The notes below the pieces were generated by a model, which ran no database searches, was not told the DNA's origin, and saw nothing but the letters and a program-made list of their open reading frames with translations. A DNA stretch of 9,898 nucleotides. It comes from Acidobacteriaceae bacterium (lineage in GTDB: Bacteria > Acidobacteriota > Terriglobia > Terriglobales > Acidobacteriaceae). The stretch lies in NCBI GenBank assembly GCA_027311125.1, contig DAICZO010000395.1:1-9898 (forward strand). Direction: 5' to 3'. Below, one piece after another: positions 1 to 6,610 of the stretch (its first letter is position 1; each line of letters starts with the position of its first letter). Both the position numbers and the translations under genes were made by a program.

Positions 1-440
1 CCCACGGCGCCGCCCATCGCAAAACAAGGGGACGCAATCCCCGCCTTCTCGGTCACATCGGTGAAGGTTCCGTCGTGGTTATTGTGAAACAAGGCTCCCT
101 TGGCCTTCTCCCCTTTCAGAGCCATCTCCACCGTGGGCGCATTGGTAAAGTAGATGTCCGGCCAACCGTCGCGGTCGTAGTCCACCACCAACACGCCGCC
201 GCTCATGGACTCAACAATATATTTCTTCTCCGGCGCAGCCACGTGGTTGAACCGGATTCCGCTGGCCTTGGTAATATCGGTCAACTGCGGCACGGGACGG
301 TTCTTGCAGGCACGCGACCGCGCCCCCGGTGGCGGTGCGGTAGGAGCGCTGTGTGCCTGCCCTACCACATCCAGACAAAGCGCCATCTGCAGCAATACAA
401 CTGCGCTGCACTGAACTATTTTTTTCGACTGCCTAAGCAT
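1..440 (-). CDS. Secreted FG-GAP/VCBS-repeat (CRTAC1-like) protein, N-terminal part
   Basis: The first 146 codons of a gene that continues beyond the left edge. Translation from the ATG at 440 starts with a basic n-region (MLRQSKK) and a hydrophobic stretch to about residue 28, with a likely signal-peptidase site after AHSA, so the product is probably exported. The mature part opens with QLTDITKASGIRFNHV (about 52-67), then carries DYDRDGWPDIY at 87-97, a D-x-D-x-D-G calcium-binding loop typical of FG-GAP/VCBS blades, and FTDVTEKAGI at 126-135. This arrangement is known from CRTAC1/ASPIC-UnbV family proteins, which are predicted secreted beta-propellers of largely unknown function, common and multi-copy in Acidobacteria. 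Whether the C-terminal ASPIC/UnbV domain is present cannot be seen. No strong Shine-Dalgarno lies before the ATG; GGCGGGG sits about 13 bases upstream. It is divergent from the GH20 gene. Family call is fairly sure; function is unknown. Confidence 0.8.
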   Translation of the reverse strand, partial: MLRQSKKIVQCSAVVLLQMALCLDVVGQAHSAPTAPPPGARSRACKNRPVPQLTDITKASGIRFNHVAAPEKKYIVESMSGGVLVVDYDRDGWPDIYFTNAPTVEMALKGEKAKGALFHNNHDGTFTDVTEKAGIASPCFAMGGAV

Positions 441-465
441 CTGCGTGCGACCCCGCCATACTCTG

Positions 466-471
466 ATATAA
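466..471 (-). promoter_or_regulatory. Possible -10 element for the FG-GAP gene
   Basis: On the minus strand this reads TTATAT, 25 bases before the ATG at 440, a sensible distance for a -10 box. No good -35 hexamer is seen at 16-18 bases upstream, so this is only a weak candidate. Confidence 0.2.
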
Positions 472-498
472 CATTCCCACTGCAGTAAAACGCGCAAA

Positions 499-508
499 GA
501 ATCGTTTC
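499..508. promoter_or_regulatory. Possible LacI-type operator half-palindrome between divergent genes
   Basis: GAATCGTTTC is an imperfect palindrome (8 of 10 positions symmetric) centred on CG, the layout favoured by LacI-family repressors. It lies in the 118-base region between the divergent FG-GAP and GH20 genes. The link to the LacI gene downstream of GH20 is inference; a ten-base imperfect palindrome can occur by chance. Confidence 0.25.
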
Positions 509-548
509 GCAAATCAGCAGGGCATGTTCCCGAACCATCATACGGGCT

Positions 549-552
549 GAGG
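549..552 (+). promoter_or_regulatory. Shine-Dalgarno supporting the GTG start of the GH20 gene
   Basis: GAGG ends 6 bases before the GTG at 559. This supports GTG as the true start, which also yields a full signal peptide. Confidence 0.5.
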
Positions 553-558
553 TCGACA

Positions 559-2643
559 GTGTACGAAATTCACAGCAACACCCCCCGACGCAACCAACCT
601 CGCAACATCATCGTGGCGCTGGCCGCTCTGCTCGTCCTCATTCCATCGCTCCGGGGGCAACCTGTGGCCACTCCGCACTTCGCCAATCTCCTGATGCCCG
701 TGCCGGCCACACTCACCGTCAACCAGGGAGAACTGCGCCTCACCCCCGACTTCCATGTCAGCATCGACGGCGTATCGAATCCACGGCTCACCAGCGCGGT
801 CGCCCGCATGATGGCACAACTCACCGCCACCACTGGCCTGGCATTTTCCACGAGCGGTACGCCAGCCGCGACCGACCAGCAACTGATCATCCGTGTCCAG
901 CACGCCGGACAGCCAATCCAAACCCCGGACGAGGATGAGTCCTACCGGATGACCGTCACCTCCTCCGCCGTCACCCTTGACGCAGCTACCGTCGTAGGCG
1001 CCATGCACGGCCTGCAGACGTTGCTGCAACTCGTTCAGCCAGACGGCAAGGACTACATCATCCCCGCCGTCACCATCGCCGACCAGCCCCGTTTCCCCTG
1101 GCGCGGACTCATGATCGATTGCGGCCGCCACTTTGAACCCATCGACGTCATCAAGCGCACCCTCGATGCCATGGCCGCCGTCAAGATGAACGTCTTCCAC
1201 TGGCACCTCACCGAAGACCAGGGCTTCCGCATGCAGAGCCTCAGATTCCCGGCGCTCACAGCGAAGGGCTCCGACGGCCTCTTCTACACGCAGCAGCAGG
1301 CCCGCGAGATCGTCGCCTACGCCTACGACCGCGGCATCCGCGTCGTCCCGGAGTTTGAGATGCCCGGCCACAGCACCGCCTGGCTCGTTGCCTATCCTGC
1401 GCTCGCCAGCGGCACCGCCCCCGCAGGCATCCGCCGCGAGTTTGGCATCGCCCCCTACGCCCTCGATCCCACCCGCGAAGAAACCTATCAGTTCATCACA
1501 TCGTTTCTCACCGAGATGACCCAGATCTTCCCCGATCCCTACGTCCACATCGGAGGCGATGAGACCCTCGCGCCCGACTGGAAGACCAACCCTCGTATCA
1601 CCGCCTTCATGCGCCTGCATCACCTCAAAGACTCCGATGCGCTGCAGGCCTACTTCAATCAACGCATCCTCAAGATACTTACCACCCTGCACCGGCGCAT
1701 GATCGGCTGGGACGAAATCCTCAATCCTGCCCTGCCTCGCGACGTCATCGTCCAGTCCTGGCGCGGCGAGGCCTCGCTCGTTCAGGGAGCAAAGCAGGGC
1801 TATCAGGGAGTCCTCTCCGCGCCCTACTATCTCGATGCCATGCACTCGGCCGCCCAGCACTACCTCGCTGATCCACTCCCCGCCAACGTCGATCTCACCG
1901 CCCAACAGCAGCGCCTCATCCTCGGCGGCGAAGTCTGCATGTGGGGTGAGCAGCTCAATCAGCGCACCATCGACTCGCGTATCTGGCCACGCACCGCAGC
2001 CATCGCAGAGCGCCTCTGGTCTCCGCAAAACGTCACCGACGTCGACGATATGTACCGGCGTCTGGAAGCCGTCTCCATCGAACTCGAAGGTCTCGGTCTC
2101 CATCACCTCTCCCAGCGCGACTCCGACCTCAGGCAACTCGCCGACAGCGAAGACATCGCCGCACTCCGCATCTTCGCCTCCGTGCTGGAACCCGTCAGCT
2201 TCAGCGACCGCTACCAGCAGCAGAAGACCTCCCAGACCACCCCGCTCGATCGCTTCGTCGATGCCGTTCCACCCGACCCATCCTCCAGCCGAACCCTTCA
2301 GCATCTGATCGATGCTTTCCTGCAAGCACCCCGCAATCGCCCAGCAGACCGCACCGCCCTCATGGACTACTTTGCGCACCTGTCCGCGGCCATGCCCGCC
2401 GTCCAGCAACACATGCTGACCTCACCCCGCCTGCAGGACGTACAGATGCGAGCCACGCAACTAGCCGATCTGGCCGCACTTGGCTCACAGGCAGTCACCT
2501 TCGCCTCCTCCGGCACCACGCCACCAGCCGGTTGGAAAGCCGCAGCCATGCAGACCCTCCACACCGCCCACCAGCCCGGAGGAATCGTGCGCTTCACCAT
2601 CCTGGACCAACTGACCAGGCTGATCAACGCGGCCCAGCAGTAG
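559..2643 (+). CDS. Secreted beta-N-acetylhexosaminidase, GH20 family
   Basis: A complete 694-residue enzyme that removes terminal beta-linked GlcNAc/GalNAc from oligosaccharides such as chitin or cell-wall fragments. The GTG start has a GAGG six bases ahead. Residues 10-34 form a basic then hydrophobic signal peptide, so it is exported to the periplasm or outside. A GH20b-like N-terminal domain follows (about 45-175, with DEDESYRM at 124-131). The catalytic barrel shows RGLMIDCGRHF (ending at F192), HWHLTED at 214-220, PEFEMPGHS at 264-272, the hallmark HIGGDE at 330-335 (D334 orienting the substrate acetamide, E335 the acid/base), GGEVCMWGE at 456-464 and RIWPRTAAIAERLW at 474-487. All key residues seem intact. 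Residues beyond about 500 form a C-terminal extension without motifs I recognise. GH20 catalysis uses the substrate's N-acetyl group as nucleophile. The LacI (pseudo)gene 181 bases downstream may have been its regulator. Exact substrate is unknown. Confidence 0.95.
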   Translation: MYEIHSNTPRRNQPRNIIVALAALLVLIPSLRGQPVATPHFANLLMPVPATLTVNQGELRLTPDFHVSIDGVSNPRLTSAVARMMAQLTATTGLAFSTSGTPAATDQQLIIRVQHAGQPIQTPDEDESYRMTVTSSAVTLDAATVVGAMHGLQTLLQLVQPDGKDYIIPAVTIADQPRFPWRGLMIDCGRHFEPIDVIKRTLDAMAAVKMNVFHWHLTEDQGFRMQSLRFPALTAKGSDGLFYTQQQAREIVAYAYDRGIRVVPEFEMPGHSTAWLVAYPALASGTAPAGIRREFGIAPYALDPTREETYQFITSFLTEMTQIFPDPYVHIGGDETLAPDWKTNPRITAFMRLHHLKDSDALQAYFNQRILKILTTLHRRMIGWDEILNPALPRDVIVQSWRGEASLVQGAKQGYQGVLSAPYYLDAMHSAAQHYLADPLPANVDLTAQQQRLILGGEVCMWGEQLNQRTIDSRIWPRTAAIAERLWSPQNVTDVDDMYRRLEAVSIELEGLGLHHLSQRDSDLRQLADSEDIAALRIFASVLEPVSFSDRYQQQKTSQTTPLDRFVDAVPPDPSSSRTLQHLIDAFLQAPRNRPADRTALMDYFAHLSAAMPAVQQHMLTSPRLQDVQMRATQLADLAALGSQAVTFASSGTTPPAGWKAAAMQTLHTAHQPGGIVRFTILDQLTRLINAAQQ

Positions 2644-2785
2644 CTTAAAGCATTCTGCATGCCAGCATGATTCACTCGGTCCAGCCGCAGGGGCAATCCA
2701 CATTTGTCACCGAAATTGGCTCCTGATCTCTCGATCGATACGTCGAAGCAAAAGGCAGCAACAGCGGAACCAGTCTGAATTTCTC

Positions 2786-2815
2786 TTAATCAGAGCACCC
2801 CGTATGCCGTTATAT
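2786..2815 (+). promoter_or_regulatory. Possible near-leaderless promoter of the LacI pseudogene
   Basis: TTAATC (2786-2791) and TTATAT (2810-2815) are separated by 18 bases, a plausible sigma-70-like pair. The -10 ends only 9 bases before the ATG at 2825, so a transcript would begin at or just before the start codon. This agrees with the lack of a usable Shine-Dalgarno: the only AGG (2820-2822) is two bases from the ATG. Confidence 0.3.
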
Positions 2816-2824
2816 CCATAGGTC

Positions 2825-3883
2825 ATGGTAAAAAAACGTATGCGATCTGAAGTAACGAAGGCCCCACAAAAACGTGTCACGTTGCAGACGCTCGCCAAGC
2901 ATCTCGGCCTGTCCACGACCACCGTCTCAGTCGTCATCAGCGATGCTCCCGCCGCCAAAGGCATTCCGCGCGAGACTCGCGAACGCATCCTCGAGGCCGC
3001 TGCAAAGCTTCAATATCGCCCCAACTATCTGGCCCGCTCCCTGCGCGGAAGCCGCAGCATGTCTGTCGGCATTCTGGTACCGGAGTCCAGCGAAGGCTAC
3101 TTCACCCTCGTCATGAGTGGCGTGGAAGAGGCCTTGATGGCCGCCAACTACCTCTACTTCTCCGCCTCTCACAACGGGCGCCAGGACCTCATCAACCAGT
3201 ACTCCCGGCTGCTGAGCGAACGCTCCGTCGATGGCCTGCTTCTCGTCAGCACCCCCAACCCTGCCGAGATCGATCTGCCCGTCGTCGCCATCTCCGGGCA
3301 CAGCCCCAAAAAGGGCGTCACCAACATCGCCCTCGATCACCGCAAAGCCGCCATGCTGGCTCTCCAGTACCTCAAGAGTCTGGGCCACCGCCGTATCGCC
3401 TTCGTGCGCGGACAGAACTTCAATATCGACACCGACGATCGCTGGCGTTCCATCGTCGCCGTCGCGGATGACCTGAAGATCAAGATCTAACCCGACCTCT
3501 GCATCCACCTCGAACTCCACTCCTGGTCGCCCATCACCGGCTACGATCCCGTCAAGGAGCTGCTCAGCCGCACCCGCGACTTCACCGCCATCTTCTGCTT
3601 CAACGACATCGCAGCCTTCGGTGCCATTCGCGCCCTGTACGACTCCGGCATCCGCGTACCGCACGACGTCTCCGTGGTCGGCTTTGACGATGTCATCGGC
3701 GCCAGCTTCAGCATCCCCAGCCTGACCACTGTCCACCAGCCTCTGGTCGAGATGGGACGACTCGCAGCAGAGACCCTGCTCGCACGCATCTCCCATCCCA
3801 CCCGCGCCTACCCTTCGGAGATCCTCATGGAGCCTACGCTGGTCATTCGCGAGTCCTCCATCGCAAAACCACCCACACGCTGA
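2825..3883 (+). pseudogene. LacI-family transcriptional regulator, interrupted by an in-frame stop
   Basis: Codons 1-221 run from the ATG at 2825 to TAA at 3488-3490. Without any frame change the reading continues to TGA at 3881-3883, for a would-be 352 residues, normal for LacI/GalR regulators. The N-terminal part has the helix-turn-helix (TLQTLAKHLGLSTTTVSVVI, 19-38), the hinge helix (YRPNYLARSLRG, 64-75) and the first sugar-binding subdomain, including LGHRRIAFVRGQNF. The part after the stop has TAIFCFNDIAAFGAIRAL, VSVVGFDDV and SLTTVHQPLVEMGRLAAE, all hallmarks of the second subdomain and dimer face. Spacing around the stop fits family members that carry an ordinary residue there before P-D-L, so a point substitution is likelier than an indel. 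A six-base direct repeat, AAGATC twice, directly precedes the TAA. A sequencing error or a functional truncated repressor remains possible. An alternative start is Met6 at 2840. Confidence 0.85.
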
Positions 3884-3902
3884 CCCCGCACCTCAGCACC
3901 CA

Positions 3903-3928
3903 CTTCTAATGGCCGGCTTCTAATGGCC
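3903..3928. repeat. 12-bp direct repeat duplicating the esterase stop-codon region
   Basis: CTTCTAATGGCC occurs at 3903-3914 and again at 3917-3928, period 14. The second copy includes the TAG stop and last codons of the minus-strand esterase; the first copy lies just beyond that stop. It looks like a small local duplication in the 36-base gap between the convergent LacI pseudogene and the esterase. Confidence 0.8.
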
Positions 3929-4975
3929 CAGGTGCGCATCGAAGAACGCCGCAATCTCCCCGAACGCCTCCCTCGTCTCCGGCACGCGATCATCAAACTG
4001 GTACTGCGCATGCGACTCGCCTTCGAACACCTCCAGTTGCGCCTCCACCCCTGCCTCCCGCAGCTTGCGGTGGACTCGCACCGTGTTGCTCAGCAACAGA
4101 TCGCGAGTGCCCGTAGTTAAAATCGCCGGTGGAAATCCGTGCAGGTCGCCATACACCGGCGACAGTAGCGGATCGCGCAAATCATGGCCATGCGCGTACA
4201 CCACCGTAGCCGCATCGCAGAACCCATCCCGCGAGACCAGAACGTTATCAACCTGCTCGTTCGTATAGAACGAGTCGCCTGTCTTGGTCACATCCGCCAT
4301 CGGCGTTCCCGTCGCAATCGCGCCCGGCATCGGCAGCCCCAACTGCTTCGCTCGCAGCATCATCTCCAACGTCAACGCGCCACCCGCCGAGGTCCCAAAG
4401 ACCGCCACGTTCCTGGCAGCCGTAGTCCGCAACACGGCTTGGTACACGGTCATCGCGTCATCCACCGCCGCCGGAAAATACGCCTCCGGAGGCATCCGGT
4501 AGTCCACCGAAATCACCTTGTACCCCTCCAGCCCCGCCATCAGGATCGCCTCGCTCGTCCCCGACTCTCCCGGAAACAGCTCGTAGCATCCGCCATGCAC
4601 ATGGATCAGCAGCTTGTCGCGATGTCCCGGCGGTATCACCTCCGGCGTCACCGTGTATACCTTCACGCCATCCATCGTGCCCGCCTGCACGCTCACATGC
4701 AGACGCTGACGTATCGCAGGCAAACCCGCAACCGTCTTCGCCGCCTGCACATTCGCAGCCGCGCGCCACTCTTCGCCGGTCTTCCACAGTACGTTCCAAA
4801 CCGGATTCAGCGGCGCACCAATCAGCTTCTGCATCTCCGGACTCACATCGGTCGGCACTGGCAGCGATCTGGCTGGCACCTGCAACGGCGCCGGTCCACC
4901 ATCCTTGCTCTGCGCAATCCCCACCGAACCAGCCAACGCCAACGCGCCAATCACCAACACGCAATACGTCTTCAT
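3920..4975 (-). CDS. Secreted alpha/beta-hydrolase (HSL-type esterase-like)
   Basis: A 351-residue protein beginning with a signal peptide (MKTYCVLVIGALALAGSVGIAQ, cleaved near residue 22). It has the alpha/beta-hydrolase fold signature of the hormone-sensitive-lipase/carboxylesterase group: the oxyanion-hole segment HVHGGCY at 125-131 (a variant of HGGG with Cys as the fourth residue), VDYRMPPEAYFPAAVDDA at 157-174, the nucleophile elbow GTSAGG at 194-199 (Ser196), Asp292 in TGTRDLLL and His322 in GESHAQY. The catalytic triad therefore appears complete. It likely hydrolyses an ester of unknown type in the periplasm. The ATG is well supported by a purine-rich GGAAGGAAG six bases upstream. It sits 38 bases after the amidohydrolase on the same strand, and the two are probably co-transcribed. 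The stop is TAG, duplicated just downstream as part of a 12-bp repeat. Confidence 0.88.
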   Translation of the reverse strand: MKTYCVLVIGALALAGSVGIAQSKDGGPAPLQVPARSLPVPTDVSPEMQKLIGAPLNPVWNVLWKTGEEWRAAANVQAAKTVAGLPAIRQRLHVSVQAGTMDGVKVYTVTPEVIPPGHRDKLLIHVHGGCYELFPGESGTSEAILMAGLEGYKVISVDYRMPPEAYFPAAVDDAMTVYQAVLRTTAARNVAVFGTSAGGALTLEMMLRAKQLGLPMPGAIATGTPMADVTKTGDSFYTNEQVDNVLVSRDGFCDAATVVYAHGHDLRDPLLSPVYGDLHGFPPAILTTGTRDLLLSNTVRVHRKLREAGVEAQLEVFEGESHAQYQFDDRVPETREAFGEIAAFFDAHLGH

Positions 4976-4981
4976 CCAATA

Positions 4982-4990
4982 CTTCCTTCC
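4982..4990 (-). promoter_or_regulatory. Strong Shine-Dalgarno for the esterase
   Basis: GGAAGGAAG on the minus strand ends 6 bases before the ATG at 4975, inside the 38-base spacer after the amidohydrolase stop. It fixes the esterase start and suggests independent translation initiation within an operon. Confidence 0.7.
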
Positions 4991-5013
4991 GTGACTAAGG
5001 CTACAAATTCTAT

Positions 5014-6396
5014 CTACCGCGCAGCACGCTGCTTCAGCTTCGTACGCATCTCGCTTAACTCGTCCGGCGAGAGATACCGCCCATCGGCAACCACACCCAC
5101 TACCGTCCGCGTGTTTGCAATGCTCTCCAACGGGTTAGCCTCCAGCACCACCAGATCAGCGATGCGCCCCACCTCGACCGTCCCAAAGTCCTTGCGACGT
5201 CCGTAGAAATTAGCCGGATTCAGCGTGGCCGTCTGCAGTGCTTCCAACGGCGTGAAGCCCGCCGCTACAAAGCGTTGCAGCTCCAGGTGCAGGCTGATGC
5301 CCGGAATCACATCCACCCCAGCCGGCGTGTCCGTACCTGCCAGAAACGGCACCTTCGCCGCATGCAGTCGCCGCACAATCCCCAACTCGTGCTCCACAAA
5401 CTGCTTCCGCACCGCCAGCGGATCGGTATCCAGCGACTTCAGAATGCTCTTCTGCGCCGCCGGCCACTGGCTGCTCACCCAGGTGTGATCCGCATAGGCC
5501 AGATCAGGGTCTTTGCTGTAATCGATATCGTCCACCAGCCATTGGCCTCGCTCCCAATACAGCGTCGGGCACTGCCACACCTGGTGCTTCGCAATCAGCT
5601 GAACCAGGCGCGCCTCGCGCTGCGGATCATAGCTCGCCAGAAACATTCCGGGCGACTTGTTGCCCGTCAGATACTTGTCCTCATCCGGCGAACTGGCTTC
5701 GAAGATGCCAATCAAATGCTCCATCGTCTTCTGCCCTGCCGCTACCGCCTCGCGCGCACGAATTGCATCCGGAACATGTCCTTCAAAATCGATCCCTTCG
5801 CGCTTCGCTTCATCCGCAATCGCAAAGTAAGCCTCGCGCGGCACCCCCGATTGCACCTTGATAAAGTCCACGCCGCGTCGCGTCAACATCGCGACAGCCT
5901 TGCGTCCATCCTCTGGCGTGGCAATCGCAATCGCAGCTTTGTACTGCGACTTCGGCCCATCCAGCATGGGCCCCGAGACGTACATCCGCGGCCCCAGCAG
6001 GCGATGCGCCGCGATCTCCGCCCGCGCATGCAGCACCGGATCAAGCTCGCTGCCCATATCGCGAATACCCGTAATGCCATTCACCAGCAACAACGGCAAA
6101 ATCAAATCCGTGCCATCCGCCGCCGTACGGTCGAAGTACACATGCGTATGCATGTCCCACAATCCCGGTATCAGATACTTCCCCCGCGCATCCACCACCT
6201 GCCCCGCATCGACTGGGACGGGTGCATGGCTGGCAACCTGCACAATGCGGTTCCCGCGAATCACCACCGTACTGTCCGGCTGCGTTCTGCCCGTCACGGT
6301 ATCAATCACCGTTGCATGAACTATCGTCAGAGTCTGCGCATGGCCATAGTTCACCAGCAACGAGAGGGCGATCAGAAAACGTAGGAAGGTTCGCAC
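5014..6396 (-). CDS. Secreted metal-dependent amidohydrolase (imidazolonepropionase/prolidase-like)
   Basis: A 460-residue member of the amidohydrolase superfamily. The start is GTG at 6396; a TAG lies in the same frame shortly upstream, so it cannot extend far. Residues 1-21 form a signal peptide ending NYGHAQ, so it acts outside the cytoplasm. The small beta-sandwich half is seen at VIDTVTGRTQPDSTVVIRGNRI, then IPGLWDMHTHVYF with metal ligands His83 and His85. K180 in FIKVQSG is positioned as the carbamylated bridging lysine, His207 (EGHVPD) and His227 (MEHLIG) as further ligands, and Asp356 in AGTDTP as the catalytic aspartate. TLNPANFYGRRKDFGTVEVGRIADLVVLEANPL closes the fold. Secreted relatives hydrolyse X-Pro or other dipeptides, or cyclic amides; the substrate here cannot be deduced. 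It is the first gene of a likely two-gene unit with the esterase. Confidence 0.9.
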   Translation of the reverse strand: MRTFLRFLIALSLLVNYGHAQTLTIVHATVIDTVTGRTQPDSTVVIRGNRIVQVASHAPVPVDAGQVVDARGKYLIPGLWDMHTHVYFDRTAADGTDLILPLLLVNGITGIRDMGSELDPVLHARAEIAAHRLLGPRMYVSGPMLDGPKSQYKAAIAIATPEDGRKAVAMLTRRGVDFIKVQSGVPREAYFAIADEAKREGIDFEGHVPDAIRAREAVAAGQKTMEHLIGIFEASSPDEDKYLTGNKSPGMFLASYDPQREARLVQLIAKHQVWQCPTLYWERGQWLVDDIDYSKDPDLAYADHTWVSSQWPAAQKSILKSLDTDPLAVRKQFVEHELGIVRRLHAAKVPFLAGTDTPAGVDVIPGISLHLELQRFVAAGFTPLEALQTATLNPANFYGRRKDFGTVEVGRIADLVVLEANPLESIANTRTVVGVVADGRYLSPDELSEMRTKLKQRAAR

Positions 6397-6413
6397 GCTC
6401 TGATACTAATCCG

Positions 6414-6455
6414 CCATCGCCATCCTGCAAAAGCCCATCGCCATCCTGCAAAAGC
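6414..6455. repeat. Perfect 21-bp tandem duplication
   Basis: A 21-base unit beginning CCATCGCCATCCTG and ending CAAAAGC occurs at 6414-6434 and again, base for base, at 6435-6455. It lies 18 bases upstream of the amidohydrolase GTG, within the divergent intergenic region. The period equals two helical turns and also seven codons. It could be a doubled protein-binding site or a simple slippage product. Confidence 0.9.
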
Positions 6456-6466
6456 ATGGATCCATG
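6455..6466. promoter_or_regulatory. 12-bp perfect palindrome abutting the tandem repeat
   Basis: CATGGATCCATG is a perfect inverted repeat sharing its first base with the end of the second tandem repeat unit. A dimeric regulator could bind here upstream of the amidohydrolase. Sequence alone does not show function. Confidence 0.4.
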
Positions 6467-6546
6467 GGTCGCGCGGACAACATCTCCTAATATCCAACTC
6501 AAACTATCCGGCCAGCCACTTAGACCAAAACCCCCAACCATGCATC

Positions 6547-6552
6547 TATAAA
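6547..6552 (+). promoter_or_regulatory. Possible -10 element for the H1-like gene
   Basis: TATAAA stands out in the GC-rich surroundings, 58 bases before the ATG at 6611. Transcription from it would start just ahead of the two leader hairpins. The nearest -35-like sequence (TTAGAC at 6520) has too long a spacer, about 21 bases, so this is weak. Confidence 0.25.
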
Positions 6553-6561
6553 TGATGTAAC

Positions 6562-6582
6562 TGGGTCAGGAATTTCGACCCA
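6562..6582 (+). promoter_or_regulatory. Inverted repeat in the leader of the H1-like gene
   Basis: TGGGTC (6562-6567) and GACCCA (6577-6582) form a perfect six-base inverted repeat around a nine-base centre. It could be an operator for a dimeric regulator or an mRNA hairpin in the 5' leader. Confidence 0.5.
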
Positions 6583-6583
6583 C

Positions 6584-6598
6584 TCCAGCTATGCTGGA
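6584..6598 (+). promoter_or_regulatory. Hairpin just before the ribosome binding site of the H1-like gene
   Basis: TCCAGC, loop TAT, GCTGGA is a perfect six-base-pair stem. It ends three bases before the GGAGG Shine-Dalgarno at 6602-6606, a place where mRNA structure could affect translation or stability. Confidence 0.5.
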
Positions 6599-6601
6599 TA
6601 C

Positions 6602-6606
6602 GGAGG
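6602..6606 (+). promoter_or_regulatory. Shine-Dalgarno of the H1-like gene
   Basis: GGAGG, four bases before the ATG at 6611, is the strongest ribosome binding site on the plus strand of this window. It fixes the start and suggests efficient translation. Confidence 0.7.
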
Positions 6607-6610
6607 CATT

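Noticed and set aside
75..488. A 137-codon plus-strand frame at the left end
   Set aside because: It is antisense to the FG-GAP protein, whose minus-strand translation shows a signal peptide and the D-x-D-x-D-G motif.
538..2412. A 624-codon open frame on the minus strand opposite the GH20 gene
   Set aside because: It lies wholly antisense to a clear enzyme, is Gly/Glu/Asp/Val-rich without domains, and arises because C-rich third positions on the plus strand remove stops from the complementary frame.
2658..2669. CATGC-CA-GCATG inverted repeat just after the GH20 stop as a terminator
   Set aside because: The two-base loop is too small for a stable hairpin, the stem is only five pairs, and no T-run follows.
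2731..2738. TCGATCGA palindrome before the LacI pseudogene as an operator
   Set aside because: Eight bases only, with no extended symmetry; too likely by chance in GC-rich DNA.
2927..3796. A 289-codon minus-strand open frame spanning the LacI pseudogene and its stop
   Set aside because: Same composition artefact. Its translation has no recognisable motif, while the plus frame shows LacI motifs on both sides of the stop.
4184..5206. A 340-codon plus-strand open frame opposite the esterase, and a similar one at 5275-6384 opposite the amidohydrolase
   Set aside because: Arg/His/Gln-rich shadow translations with no family pattern, antisense to genes with intact catalytic motifs and signal peptides.
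6302..6541. A 79-codon minus-strand frame containing the LLQDGDG tandem repeat, overlapping the amidohydrolase start
   Set aside because: It overlaps about 95 bases of the amidohydrolase in another frame, has no clear ribosome binding site and no family pattern; the repeat is better described at DNA level.
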